A stretch of DNA of 64,000 bases from positions 108,033 through 172,032 of the forward strand of contig JAUQXA010000070.1 of NCBI GenBank assembly GCA_030834895.1. Direction: 5' to 3'. Positions within the stretch are counted from its first letter, which is position 1; each line of letters starts with the position of its first letter. Position numbers and translations under genes: made by a program. Shown piece after piece: positions 51,244 to 59,925 of the stretch. Under the pieces are notes generated by a model, which was given only the letters and a program-made list of their open reading frames with translations, was not told the DNA's origin and did not search any database. The stretch is from Anaerolineales bacterium. GTDB taxonomy: Bacteria > Chloroflexota > Anaerolineae > Anaerolineales > Villigracilaceae.

Positions 51244-54200
51244 ATGAATCCCAGACACATAAAATATATAGCACGGGTTATTTCCGTAGTGATGATGCTT
51301 GCTTTGCTGGCAGGATTAACGCCGGATGCAGTGAAGCCGGTCCATGCCGCCCCAGGCGACATCACACGTGTCTCTGTTGACTCAAGCGGCGCGCAGGCAA
51401 ACGCCGGTTCTTCCAGAAGTCAGATCTCCGCTGATGGGCGGTATGTGGCTTTTGTATCCGACGCCACAAATCTTATTCCCGATGATACGAATAACGCGGA
51501 TGATGTCTTTGTAAAGGATCGTCAGACCGGCGCAACGACCCGCGTTTCAGTCACCTCCCAGACCGGGGCGCAGTCAAACGGTGGCTCGGAAACAGTTGCC
51601 ATTTCCAGCGATGGGCGTTATGTGACATTTTATTCAGATGCCAGTAACCTGATCAGTGGGGATACCAACGGGGTTGGCGATATCTTCGTGCATGACCGTC
51701 AGACAGGTCTGACAATACGCGCATCCGTGGATTCGAGTGGAACAGAAGCAAACGACGAAAGTTCCAATTACTATCTTGCAATCTCTGGCGACGGGCGCTA
51801 TGTCGCCTTCCCTTCCAAGGCTACCAACCTGGTCAGCGGGGATACGAACGGTGTGAACGATATCTTCGTGCACGACTGTCAGACCGGCCAAACCCGGCGT
51901 ATCTCGGTTGCTTCAGATGGGACCGAAGCAAATGGAAGCTCTTTTGCCGTGAACATATCTGATGACGGGCACTACGTGACATTTTCCTCCAGTGCCACGA
52001 ATCTGGTAGCTGGGGATACGAACGGTACAAGAGACGTTTTCGTGTACGACCTCCAAATCGGGGGAACGACCCTCGTCTCGGTCAACACGGACGGAGAGCA
52101 GGCGGACGGTGGTAGTAACGAGCCGGATATCTCAGGGGATGGGCGCTACGTTGTATTTGTATCGAGTTCAAATAATCTTTCCCCCGAAGGTGATTACTAT
52201 GGCGGGGAAATGGTATACGTGCGTGACCGCCAAACCGGACAGACCACGCTCGCCTCGGTGCATTCAGATGGGTTTATCCTGGTACCAGGTATGGTAGACC
52301 GGCCAACCATCTCCAGAGATGGGCGATACGTAGCGTTCTCTTTCTACGATAAAGGTGACAATAATGGGATCCTGCATGTTTGGGTTCGGGACCTCCAGAC
52401 GGGCACATCCGTTATGGCAGAAAGCAGCAACGGATCGGGTCATTCATCGCTCTCTGCTGACGGAAAATTTGTTGCCTTCTCATCAAGCTCCTCGATGGTC
52501 AGTGACGACACGAATGGAGTCAGCGACGTCTTCGTTCGTGAGGTCGCGTATGGACCTGATCGCAACCCTGTCGTTGTTTCGATCACTCCTAAATGTGGGA
52601 AGATTCATAATTTCTGTCCTCACCCGACCCCTTCCAGTGTTTCGTTCATTGTGATTTTCTCAGAGCAGGTTACCGGCGTTGGCATGGACGATTTTTCCCT
52701 GGATATGCTCGATGGTATAACCGGTGCTTCCATAACAGGGGTAAGCGGGTACGGCCTTCAATATTATGTCACGGTTAACACCGGCACAGGCGATGGCAAG
52801 CTGCGTCTGAATATCGTTGATAATGATAGCATTCAGGACACGACCTTCAATCCACTGGGCGGCGCTGGAACGGGCAACGGGGATTTCGCCGGTCATTCGT
52901 ATTGGATCGAAAAAAATCCTCCTGTAGTTATGAGCATTGTCCGCGTGGATCCCAGCCCCACCGCCGCCGCAGAGGTACGCTTCACGGTGACCTTCTCTGA
53001 AGTGGTCTATCCGGTTGAACTAAGCGACTTTGTGCTGTCAACTACCGGTAGTATATCCGGCGCGGCTGTTACAGACGTTTCTCCCTGGGAGGACGGGCAG
53101 CAACACAAAGTCAGATCAATATACATCGTCACGGTGAACACAGGTTCCGGTGATGGCACCCTGCGCCTGGACCTGGTCGACGATGACAGCATCCGCGACG
53201 GGATAGACAATCCTCTGGGCGGCGCAGGCGCAGGCAATGGGGACTTCATTACGGGCGAGACTTACACCATCAATAAAAGCATGCCGCCGAGCCCACCAAT
53301 CGTTATCGGTATCCTGCGCGCTGAAGCCAACCCCACAGGTGCGGCAAACGTCAACTTCAATGTGACATTCTCGGAAGCTGTCAGTGGCGTGGACTCTGGT
53401 GATTTTTCCCTGGCAACCACTGGCAATATCAGCGGTGCCCTTGTAACGAATATAAGCGGTTCCGAAAACACCTACACGGTCACAGTTGATACTGGCAGCG
53501 GCAATGGTGACCTGCGCCTGGATGTGGTCGATGATGACAGCATCGTGAACACCTCAGGATCTTCTCTGGGCGGACTAGGCGCTGAGAATGGAAATTTCAC
53601 AACGGGCGAAGTATATACGATCAATAAGGATCCCATTCCAGGCGATACTCTTGCACTTATCTCAATCAGTTCAACTGGAATACAGGCAAATAACATTTCC
53701 TTCGGCGACTCCATCTCTAACGATGGGCGTTTCGTAGTTTTCTCGTCTGCTGCCAACAATCTGGTGACCGGCGACACGAATGGCGATGATATCTTCGTGC
53801 ATGATCGCCAGACCGGTGAGACGATGCTCGTTTCAGTCGCAACGGGGGGAGAGCATGCGAATTATCCATCCAGTAATCCCAAAATTTCCGGCGACGGACG
53901 TTATGTCGTATTTGAATCCCAAGCCAGTAACCTAATCCCTAACGACAGCAATCATCATGCATCGGATATATTTGTGCATGATCGCCAGACCGGTGAGACG
54001 AGTATTATCTCAGTCGCTACTGGGGGGGAACAGGCGAATGACCAGTCTTATAATAGCTCCATCACCGCCGATGGGCGTTTTGTTACTTTTGAATCAAGTG
54101 CCACAAACCTGGTCAGCGATGATACGAATGGTAAGTCAGATGTCTTCCTGCACGATCGCCAGACTGGCGAAACGATTCGTATCTCGGTCAGTTCGAGCGG

Positions 54201-57200
54201 TGTTCAAGCGGATGACTTCTCCTACATGGCAGACATCTCTGCGGATGGACGATATGTGGCTTTTGAGTCTAGCGCGACCAACCTGATCAGCGGGGACACG
54301 AACGACGCGATGGATATCTTCGTGCTTGATCGCCAAAATGGTGAAATAGCACGCGCTTCAGTTACTTCCAATGGAATACAAGCGGATGACGGTTCCTACG
54401 TACCTGGAATCTCCGGTAATGGTCGGTATGTGGTATTCGAATCCGATGCAACAAACCTGGTCAGCGGGGATAAATATGGCATGAACCATATCTACGTGCA
54501 TGATCTTCAAACCGGCGAGACGACGCGTGCCTCGGTCAATTCAGACGGATCTCAAATGATAGGGCGACTGGTAAGCCCCACCATATCTGACGATGGACGC
54601 TTTGTTGCCTTTGCATACGCCGATACAGATAACTATGGGCCGGCCTTGTTTGAGTCCTATATACACGACCGTCAAACTGGAACGACAACTCATATCCCCG
54701 CTAATTTAGGTAATGATATTGATTGCCCATATAGATGCAGTGGACCAGCGGGTCCAGTTGTTGAGTTTAGAGTGATATTTTCTGAAATAGTAACTGGCGT
54801 CGACGCAAGTGACTTTGCTCTCTCTACGGGTGGCGGTATTTCCGGGGCAACCATAACAAATGTTCGTGGGACTGAAAATGAATATATCGTTACGGTCGAT
54901 ACCGGCTCCGGCGACGGTACCCTGCGTCTGGATGTACTTGATAATGACACCATCATGGATCCTTCACAAAATCCATTGGGCGGAACAGGTGTAGGCAACG
55001 GTAATTTCACAAGTGGGGAAGTGTACACTGTTCACAAAAGCCTTCCCACGGTAACCAGCATTGTTCGTGCGGACCCTAATCCCACCACGAGTGAAAACGT
55101 CAATTTTTTGGTGACCTTCTCCGAAGATGTCAACGGTGTTGATACGAGCGATTTCGAACTTGCAATAACAACCGGAAATATTTCAGGGGCAACGGTGACC
55201 AATGTCATCGGTTTCGGGAAAAATTATTCCGTTCAGGTAAATACGGGAACTGGGAATGGTACTCTGCGCCTTGATCTGGTTGACAACGATAACATCTGGG
55301 ACATTGCCCACCATCCATTGAGCGGGATAGGTATTGGAAATGGGAATTTTGCTTTAGGTGAGAGTTATACAATTAACAAAAATGGATCCATGGTAATCAA
55401 CAGCTTGCCTAAAGACGCGAATCCCACCAATGCTGATAGTGCCCGTTTTACTGTGACTTTCCCAGAATCGGTTGGTAGTGTTGACGCAAGTGATTTTGTA
55501 ATTGCCGTTACTGGAAGTATCACGAATGCAACTGTGGTGGAAGTAAATGGCACAGGGAATACCTACACTGTGAATGTAAATACTGGTACAGGTGACGGCA
55601 CCCTGCGTCTTGGCATTTCCGCCAGTGCAATCGTCGCCGATATTACCGGGAACCCGTTGGTTAGCCTGCCCATTATGACCGGTGAAAGCTATACAATTGA
55701 TAAAACAGAGCCGGCAGTGGCTTCGAGTGCCCGCGCCAGCTTGAACGATCCCACCAACCTTCCCAGTGTGGATTTCACCGTCACTTTCTCTGAACCTGTG
55801 ACGGGTGTGGAGGCCAGCGATTTCGTGTCTGGTGCAGCTGTTAGTGGCGGACCAGTCGTCTACACAGTCAGTATCAACACCGATATGGGTGATGGCGACT
55901 TGCGTTTGCAACTGTATGAAGGTACAACCATCACCGACCTGGTTGGGAACTCGTTGACCGCTGGTGGGTTGGTATCGATTGGAGAGGTTTACAGAATTGA
56001 CAAAACTGCACCCGTACTTTCTTCGTTTCTACGTGCCAGCCCCAGCCCGACAAATGCCGCAAGTGTGGATTTTACCGTTACCTTCTCTGAGTCTGTTTCA
56101 GGTGTGGATGCAGGCGATTTTGTATTGACCAAGACCGGAACAATCAGTGGTGAATCTGTCGGAGGGGTCAGCGGCGGGCCGACCGTCTACACAGTCACGG
56201 TCAATACCGGTACAGGTGATGGTACGTTCCGCCTGGATCTGATTGATAACGATAGCATCGTAGACCTTGCCTCCAATCCTCTAGGCGGTGCGGGTTCAGG
56301 AAACGGCAACTTTACTTCAGGCGACTCATACATAATTGACAAAGCCGCGCCTGTGGTCATTAGCATTCTGCGGACTGATCCAAACCCGACAACTGCTAGC
56401 AGCGTTCATTTCAATGTGACTTTCTCTAAAGCCGTCAGTAATGTGGACGCGGACGATTTCGTGCTGACCAGAACCGGCAACCTTTCTGTATATATCAGCG
56501 ATATAACCAGCTCAGGCAATATTTACACCATTACTGTCACTTCCGCTAGCGGCACTGGCAGCGGTACGTTGCGCCTTGACCTGATCGACAATGACTCCAT
56601 CATGGATTCTGCGATCCAGCCGCTGGGTGGATTGGGCGCAGGCAACGGCAGCTTCACAACGAGTGAGGTTTATACGATCACGATTGCCCCGACCATTATC
56701 AGCACCTCCTATCGGTCCACGGGATTTAATGACGGGTGGGTGCTTGAATCGGACGAGAACAGCAATGCGGGTGGTTCAAAGAATTCCAACGCCAATTTTT
56801 TCAGACTTGGTGACGATGTCAGGGACCGTCAATTCCGCGCTGTTTTGCACTTCCCAACCTATTATCTGCCTGATAATGCGGTGATTACCCAGGCTATTCT
56901 GATGATCAAAAAGCAGGATGTGACTGGAACAAATCCGTTCACCACTCACCAAAACATCTCGATCGACATTCGCAAAGGACTCTTCAGCAATTTCAGCCCA
57001 TCCAGCCTTGGATCGTTGCAACTGACGGATTTTCAGGCAGCAGCGGACATGTATGCGGTGGGCACGATCCAGAACAACCCGGTCAGTGGATGGTATTGGG
57101 CGCTGTTGGATAGCAAAGCATACCCGTATATCAACCTGACGGATATCACGCAACTCCGGCTAGCCTTCCAGTTGGATGATAACGACGACAAGGGTGACGA

Positions 57201-57282
57201 CTACATCAGGTTCTATAGTGGAGATTACAAGTCACAAAAGGACCGTCCACATTTGCTGATCGAATATTATGTGCCGAGATAA
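51244..57282 (+). CDS. Very large secreted propeller and Ig-like repeat protein
   Basis: I start it at 51244 (MNPRHIKY), right behind AAGGAG and a signal peptide ending AHA; the mature protein is about 1980 residues. About seven TolB/WD40-like blades (ISADGRYVAFVSDATNL, VFVKDRQTG) form propeller 1. Three Ig-like units (VTFSEAVSGVDSGDF) follow, then a second propeller of about six blades, six more Ig-like units and a C-terminal DNRLRE-like domain (GFNDGWVLESDENSN). Asp/Asn loops such as GDTNGVND suggest calcium binding. No sortase or lipobox signal is seen. A surface filament or adhesin role is likely. Confidence 0.85.
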   Translation: MNPRHIKYIARVISVVMMLALLAGLTPDAVKPVHAAPGDITRVSVDSSGAQANAGSSRSQISADGRYVAFVSDATNLIPDDTNNADDVFVKDRQTGATTRVSVTSQTGAQSNGGSETVAISSDGRYVTFYSDASNLISGDTNGVGDIFVHDRQTGLTIRASVDSSGTEANDESSNYYLAISGDGRYVAFPSKATNLVSGDTNGVNDIFVHDCQTGQTRRISVASDGTEANGSSFAVNISDDGHYVTFSSSATNLVAGDTNGTRDVFVYDLQIGGTTLVSVNTDGEQADGGSNEPDISGDGRYVVFVSSSNNLSPEGDYYGGEMVYVRDRQTGQTTLASVHSDGFILVPGMVDRPTISRDGRYVAFSFYDKGDNNGILHVWVRDLQTGTSVMAESSNGSGHSSLSADGKFVAFSSSSSMVSDDTNGVSDVFVREVAYGPDRNPVVVSITPKCGKIHNFCPHPTPSSVSFIVIFSEQVTGVGMDDFSLDMLDGITGASITGVSGYGLQYYVTVNTGTGDGKLRLNIVDNDSIQDTTFNPLGGAGTGNGDFAGHSYWIEKNPPVVMSIVRVDPSPTAAAEVRFTVTFSEVVYPVELSDFVLSTTGSISGAAVTDVSPWEDGQQHKVRSIYIVTVNTGSGDGTLRLDLVDDDSIRDGIDNPLGGAGAGNGDFITGETYTINKSMPPSPPIVIGILRAEANPTGAANVNFNVTFSEAVSGVDSGDFSLATTGNISGALVTNISGSENTYTVTVDTGSGNGDLRLDVVDDDSIVNTSGSSLGGLGAENGNFTTGEVYTINKDPIPGDTLALISISSTGIQANNISFGDSISNDGRFVVFSSAANNLVTGDTNGDDIFVHDRQTGETMLVSVATGGEHANYPSSNPKISGDGRYVVFESQASNLIPNDSNHHASDIFVHDRQTGETSIISVATGGEQANDQSYNSSITADGRFVTFESSATNLVSDDTNGKSDVFLHDRQTGETIRISVSSSGVQADDFSYMADISADGRYVAFESSATNLISGDTNDAMDIFVLDRQNGEIARASVTSNGIQADDGSYVPGISGNGRYVVFESDATNLVSGDKYGMNHIYVHDLQTGETTRASVNSDGSQMIGRLVSPTISDDGRFVAFAYADTDNYGPALFESYIHDRQTGTTTHIPANLGNDIDCPYRCSGPAGPVVEFRVIFSEIVTGVDASDFALSTGGGISGATITNVRGTENEYIVTVDTGSGDGTLRLDVLDNDTIMDPSQNPLGGTGVGNGNFTSGEVYTVHKSLPTVTSIVRADPNPTTSENVNFLVTFSEDVNGVDTSDFELAITTGNISGATVTNVIGFGKNYSVQVNTGTGNGTLRLDLVDNDNIWDIAHHPLSGIGIGNGNFALGESYTINKNGSMVINSLPKDANPTNADSARFTVTFPESVGSVDASDFVIAVTGSITNATVVEVNGTGNTYTVNVNTGTGDGTLRLGISASAIVADITGNPLVSLPIMTGESYTIDKTEPAVASSARASLNDPTNLPSVDFTVTFSEPVTGVEASDFVSGAAVSGGPVVYTVSINTDMGDGDLRLQLYEGTTITDLVGNSLTAGGLVSIGEVYRIDKTAPVLSSFLRASPSPTNAASVDFTVTFSESVSGVDAGDFVLTKTGTISGESVGGVSGGPTVYTVTVNTGTGDGTFRLDLIDNDSIVDLASNPLGGAGSGNGNFTSGDSYIIDKAAPVVISILRTDPNPTTASSVHFNVTFSKAVSNVDADDFVLTRTGNLSVYISDITSSGNIYTITVTSASGTGSGTLRLDLIDNDSIMDSAIQPLGGLGAGNGSFTTSEVYTITIAPTIISTSYRSTGFNDGWVLESDENSNAGGSKNSNANFFRLGDDVRDRQFRAVLHFPTYYLPDNAVITQAILMIKKQDVTGTNPFTTHQNISIDIRKGLFSNFSPSSLGSLQLTDFQAAADMYAVGTIQNNPVSGWYWALLDSKAYPYINLTDITQLRLAFQLDDNDDKGDDYIRFYSGDYKSQKDRPHLLIEYYVPR

Positions 57283-57295
57283 ATCCGATTAATGA

Positions 57296-57329
57296 AAAGT
57301 CTCCGAGTTCAAAAGAATTCGGAGACTTT
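57296..57329 (+). terminator. Terminator of the large surface-protein gene
   Basis: AAAGTCTCCGA / TCGGAGACTTT form an 11-bp perfect stem, followed by CTTTTTATT, 14 bases after the stop. Confidence 0.85.
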
Positions 57330-57430
57330 CTTTTTATTCTGTCGCTGATGTGGCGTCCAACGGAGATTGTTTTTTTTTATTCGGAAGTCCAGGTTGCCTT
57401 GAAAGATGCTTATAATTATCAATATTGAGT

Positions 57431-57784
57431 ATGAAAACCATAAAACGACGAACTGTCCTCTTGCTTTTTGCCGGGCTTTTTACTGTATTATGTCTTGGCT
57501 ATTTATTTGTGCCGTTGGATTTTCGAATCTCAATAAATGGTACTTCTACAACAACCGTGACGCCAGATCCCCTCGGCGGTGATTTTATACCTGCCTGTCA
57601 AAAAATCGCTTTGACGGTGGAGGAAGGAGATACACTGGATGCAATTTCTATGAATTATGCTATTCCAAAGGACTACATCAAACAATATAACAGTATGGAA
57701 ACTGACGAAGTGTCCCCTGGTATGAAGTTGCTTATTCAGTTGTGTAGGGATATACCAACTCCAACGGCGACTTCGACGAAATAA
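57431..57784 (+). CDS. Small membrane-anchored LysM protein
   Basis: The start is the ATG at 57431; the track uses a TTG two codons earlier. The 117-aa protein has an N-terminal hydrophobic anchor, a Thr-rich spacer and one LysM-like domain (LTVEEGDTLDAISMNYAI ... VSPGMKLLI), flanked by two Cys that could form a disulfide. LysM binds glycan chains of the wall. TATAAT lies 14 bases before the ATG. Confidence 0.8.
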   Translation: MKTIKRRTVLLLFAGLFTVLCLGYLFVPLDFRISINGTSTTTVTPDPLGGDFIPACQKIALTVEEGDTLDAISMNYAIPKDYIKQYNSMETDEVSPGMKLLIQLCRDIPTPTATSTK

Positions 57785-57813
57785 AAACTGCGACGAATTT
57801 CGTCGCAGTTTTT
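57783..57813. terminator. Near-perfect palindromic terminator
   Basis: AAAAACTGCGACGAA / TTCGTCGCAGTTTTT, followed by ATTTTAT. It ends the LysM gene and, on the other strand, follows the E2 relic. Confidence 0.88.
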
Positions 57814-57816
57814 ATT

Positions 57817-57960
57817 TTATACCAACATCCTCGCTAGATTTTCGAGGAAGCTTGCCAGTGCTTGCATGAATTGGGTGGCTTCAGCGCCATCGCTGACACG
57901 GTGATCAACGGAGATGGTGGCTTTCCTGCAGAGCGGACAACCCGGTTTGATCTGTCCGTC
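57817..57960 (-). pseudogene. C-terminal relic of a 2-oxoacid dehydrogenase E2 (acyltransferase) gene
   Basis: This 47-codon stretch ends at TAA and encodes ISVDHRVSDGAEATQFMQAL, the catalytic HxxxDG motif and C-terminal helix of dihydrolipoamide acyltransferases. All lipoyl, binding and most catalytic-domain sequence is missing. It begins immediately after, and in the same frame as, the TetR stop codon. The E2 gene was probably cut off by a deletion or insertion that brought in the TetR gene. Confidence 0.82.
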
Positions 57961-58563
57961 TTATGCTCTTAGCATATCCATCATCACTCGAAATAGCCCC
58001 GCCATGTCAATTTTTTCAGGCTCCATCAACCATTGGATTTGCAAACCATCCATCATTGCAAAGATCAAAACAACCAATGTCTCGGGGAAAATATCCGAAC
58101 GAACTTCCCCGGCTTGTTGTGCCTGCACAATTACCTGCACCCAACGTTCGCGCTCGCGCTGATAGCGCTCGATGAAAAACTCGTGCGCCGGGTGATCCGG
58201 GGAAATACTTTCCGCCACCAGCAGATTGAACAACTGCACCAGACCCGGAACTGTTTGATTGTGTTCGACCAGTTCGACCCCCGCTTCGAGAAAATGATTG
58301 CCATTTTTTTGCAGAGTGGTTTGCATCCGCTCACTGTCAATCCGGTCGCGTTCTTTGAGCACCTCCATCAATAGGTGAGTCTTACTGGGGAAGTGGTGTA
58401 AAAGTCCCGGCTCAGTCAGGTCGGCAGCTTTGGCAATGTCCGCCATCTTTGCCCCGCGAAAGCCCTTCTGGGCGAATGATTCTGTAGCGGACTGGATGAT
58501 CTTCTCGCGGCTGGCGCGGGTACGTTCTGCCTGCGTGCGTCGGGGAGTTTGCAATTGTTTCAT
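57961..58563 (-). CDS. TetR-family transcriptional regulator
   Basis: The start is set at 58563 (MKQLQT). The 200-aa protein has the TetR HTH at about residues 15-60 (IIQSATESFAQKGFRGAKMADIAKAADLTEPGLLHHF) and a helical ligand domain. It is divergent from an MFS transporter and GH3 glucosidase, with a perfect inverted repeat between. By usual TetR logic it represses itself and the divergent genes until a sugar-type ligand binds. The ligand is not known. Confidence 0.92.
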   Translation of the reverse strand: MKQLQTPRRTQAERTRASREKIIQSATESFAQKGFRGAKMADIAKAADLTEPGLLHHFPSKTHLLMEVLKERDRIDSERMQTTLQKNGNHFLEAGVELVEHNQTVPGLVQLFNLLVAESISPDHPAHEFFIERYQRERERWVQVIVQAQQAGEVRSDIFPETLVVLIFAMMDGLQIQWLMEPEKIDMAGLFRVMMDMLRA

Positions 58564-58586
58564 GTTCCAATTATACATCAAAACTT

Positions 58587-58608
58587 ACTTACCTTATATT
58601 AGGTAAGT
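58587..58608. promoter_or_regulatory. Probable TetR operator
   Basis: ACTTACCT-TATATT-AGGTAAGT is a perfect 8-bp inverted repeat centred in the short gap between tetR and the MFS gene. It overlaps the likely promoters of both. Confidence 0.8.
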
Positions 58609-58665
58609 TTTTGGTGTAAAATGACCCCAAAGTCTCTGATCAACTATTTGAGAGGAAATCGATAC

Positions 58666-59868
58666 ATGAAAATCTGGACCAAAGTTAAGCAGTACCCCAA
58701 AATTGAACTGGTTATTTTGGCATACGTGGCGTTCATCGCTTTAGGGATGCCCGATGGCTTGTTGGGTGTGGCATGGCCTTCCATCCGAAGCAGTTTTTCC
58801 ATTCCGCTGGACGCGATTGGGATGCTGCTCACAGCGGCCATGGCAGGTTACATGACTTCCAGTTTTTTGAGTGGACCTGTGGTTACCCGGATTGGCGTTG
58901 GCAGAGTTTTGGCGGCAAGTTGTGCAATGACCGGTGTGGCGTTAATTGGCTATACTCTTGTCCCGGAATGGTGGATGATGGTTCTTTTGGGTGTGGTTGC
59001 AGGCTTGGGCGCCGGTGCGATCGATGCCGGCCTGAACACCTATGTTGCGGCGCACTTTAGCGAAGGGCTGATGCAATGGCTCCATGCCAGTTGGGGCATC
59101 GGCATTACCCTTGGACCGATCATCATGACCATGGGGTTGAAAACCTTTAATTCATGGCATGTAGGGTATCGTGCTGTCGGCATTTTTCAACTTGTGCTGG
59201 CGGCTTGTTTTGTGCTGACTCTGGCGATGTGGAATCAAAAAGAGAGGTCGGTTGTGGACGAAAGACCAAAGCGTCTGACCGACTACAAAACCCCTATGGG
59301 GGAAACCTTGCGCCAACCACAGGTATGGTTAAGTATATTCCTGTTTTTCATGTACGTTGGCGGTGAAGCCGCACTCGGCACCTGGATCTATACTCTGTTG
59401 ACCGAATCGCGCGGAATCGACCCGACAGTGGCGGGGTTCTGGGCAGGCAGTTATTGGGCAACCTTTACCGTTGGGCGGGTGGTGGCAGGTCTATTTGCCA
59501 AACGAGCAGGGATCAACCTCCTTATAACGGGCGGCTTGACAGGGGCTTTGCTGGGCGCGGGGTTGCTGATTTGGAATCCATCTGAGGCAATAAACCTGCT
59601 GGCAGTTGCATTGATTGGCTTTTCCATTGCCCCCATTTTCCCAGCGATGATGTCGGGCACAAGCCAACGGGTAGGCGCGCATTTTGCAGCCAACACCATT
59701 GGTATGCAAATGGCGGCGACCGGGTTGGGAACAGCGCTTATCCCCGGTTTGATGGGAGTTTTTGCTCGCCGGGTTTCATTGGAGGTCATTCCCATCTGCT
59801 TGTTGGTTGTGTATGCTGGTTTGTTTGGTGTGTATATGTTGGCTGTTAGGTTAAAACCGAAGGCGTAG
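58666..59868 (+). CDS. MFS transporter, sugar-type
   Basis: The start is set at 58666 (MKIWTKV), behind GAGAGGAAATC; the track start lies within the operator-promoter region. The 400-aa protein has about 12 helices, with FIALGMPDGLLGVAWPSIR near the start and an FucP/sugar-MFS-like arrangement. It is followed 57 nt later by a GH3 beta-glucosidase, so it may import the oligosaccharide or export a product. Confidence 0.87.
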   Translation: MKIWTKVKQYPKIELVILAYVAFIALGMPDGLLGVAWPSIRSSFSIPLDAIGMLLTAAMAGYMTSSFLSGPVVTRIGVGRVLAASCAMTGVALIGYTLVPEWWMMVLLGVVAGLGAGAIDAGLNTYVAAHFSEGLMQWLHASWGIGITLGPIIMTMGLKTFNSWHVGYRAVGIFQLVLAACFVLTLAMWNQKERSVVDERPKRLTDYKTPMGETLRQPQVWLSIFLFFMYVGGEAALGTWIYTLLTESRGIDPTVAGFWAGSYWATFTVGRVVAGLFAKRAGINLLITGGLTGALLGAGLLIWNPSEAINLLAVALIGFSIAPIFPAMMSGTSQRVGAHFAANTIGMQMAATGLGTALIPGLMGVFARRVSLEVIPICLLVVYAGLFGVYMLAVRLKPKA

Positions 59869-59925
59869 TTATTTTTGCGCTCTGCATACCTGGAAAGGAA
59901 TCTACTTTGATCTAAAGGAAACCTT

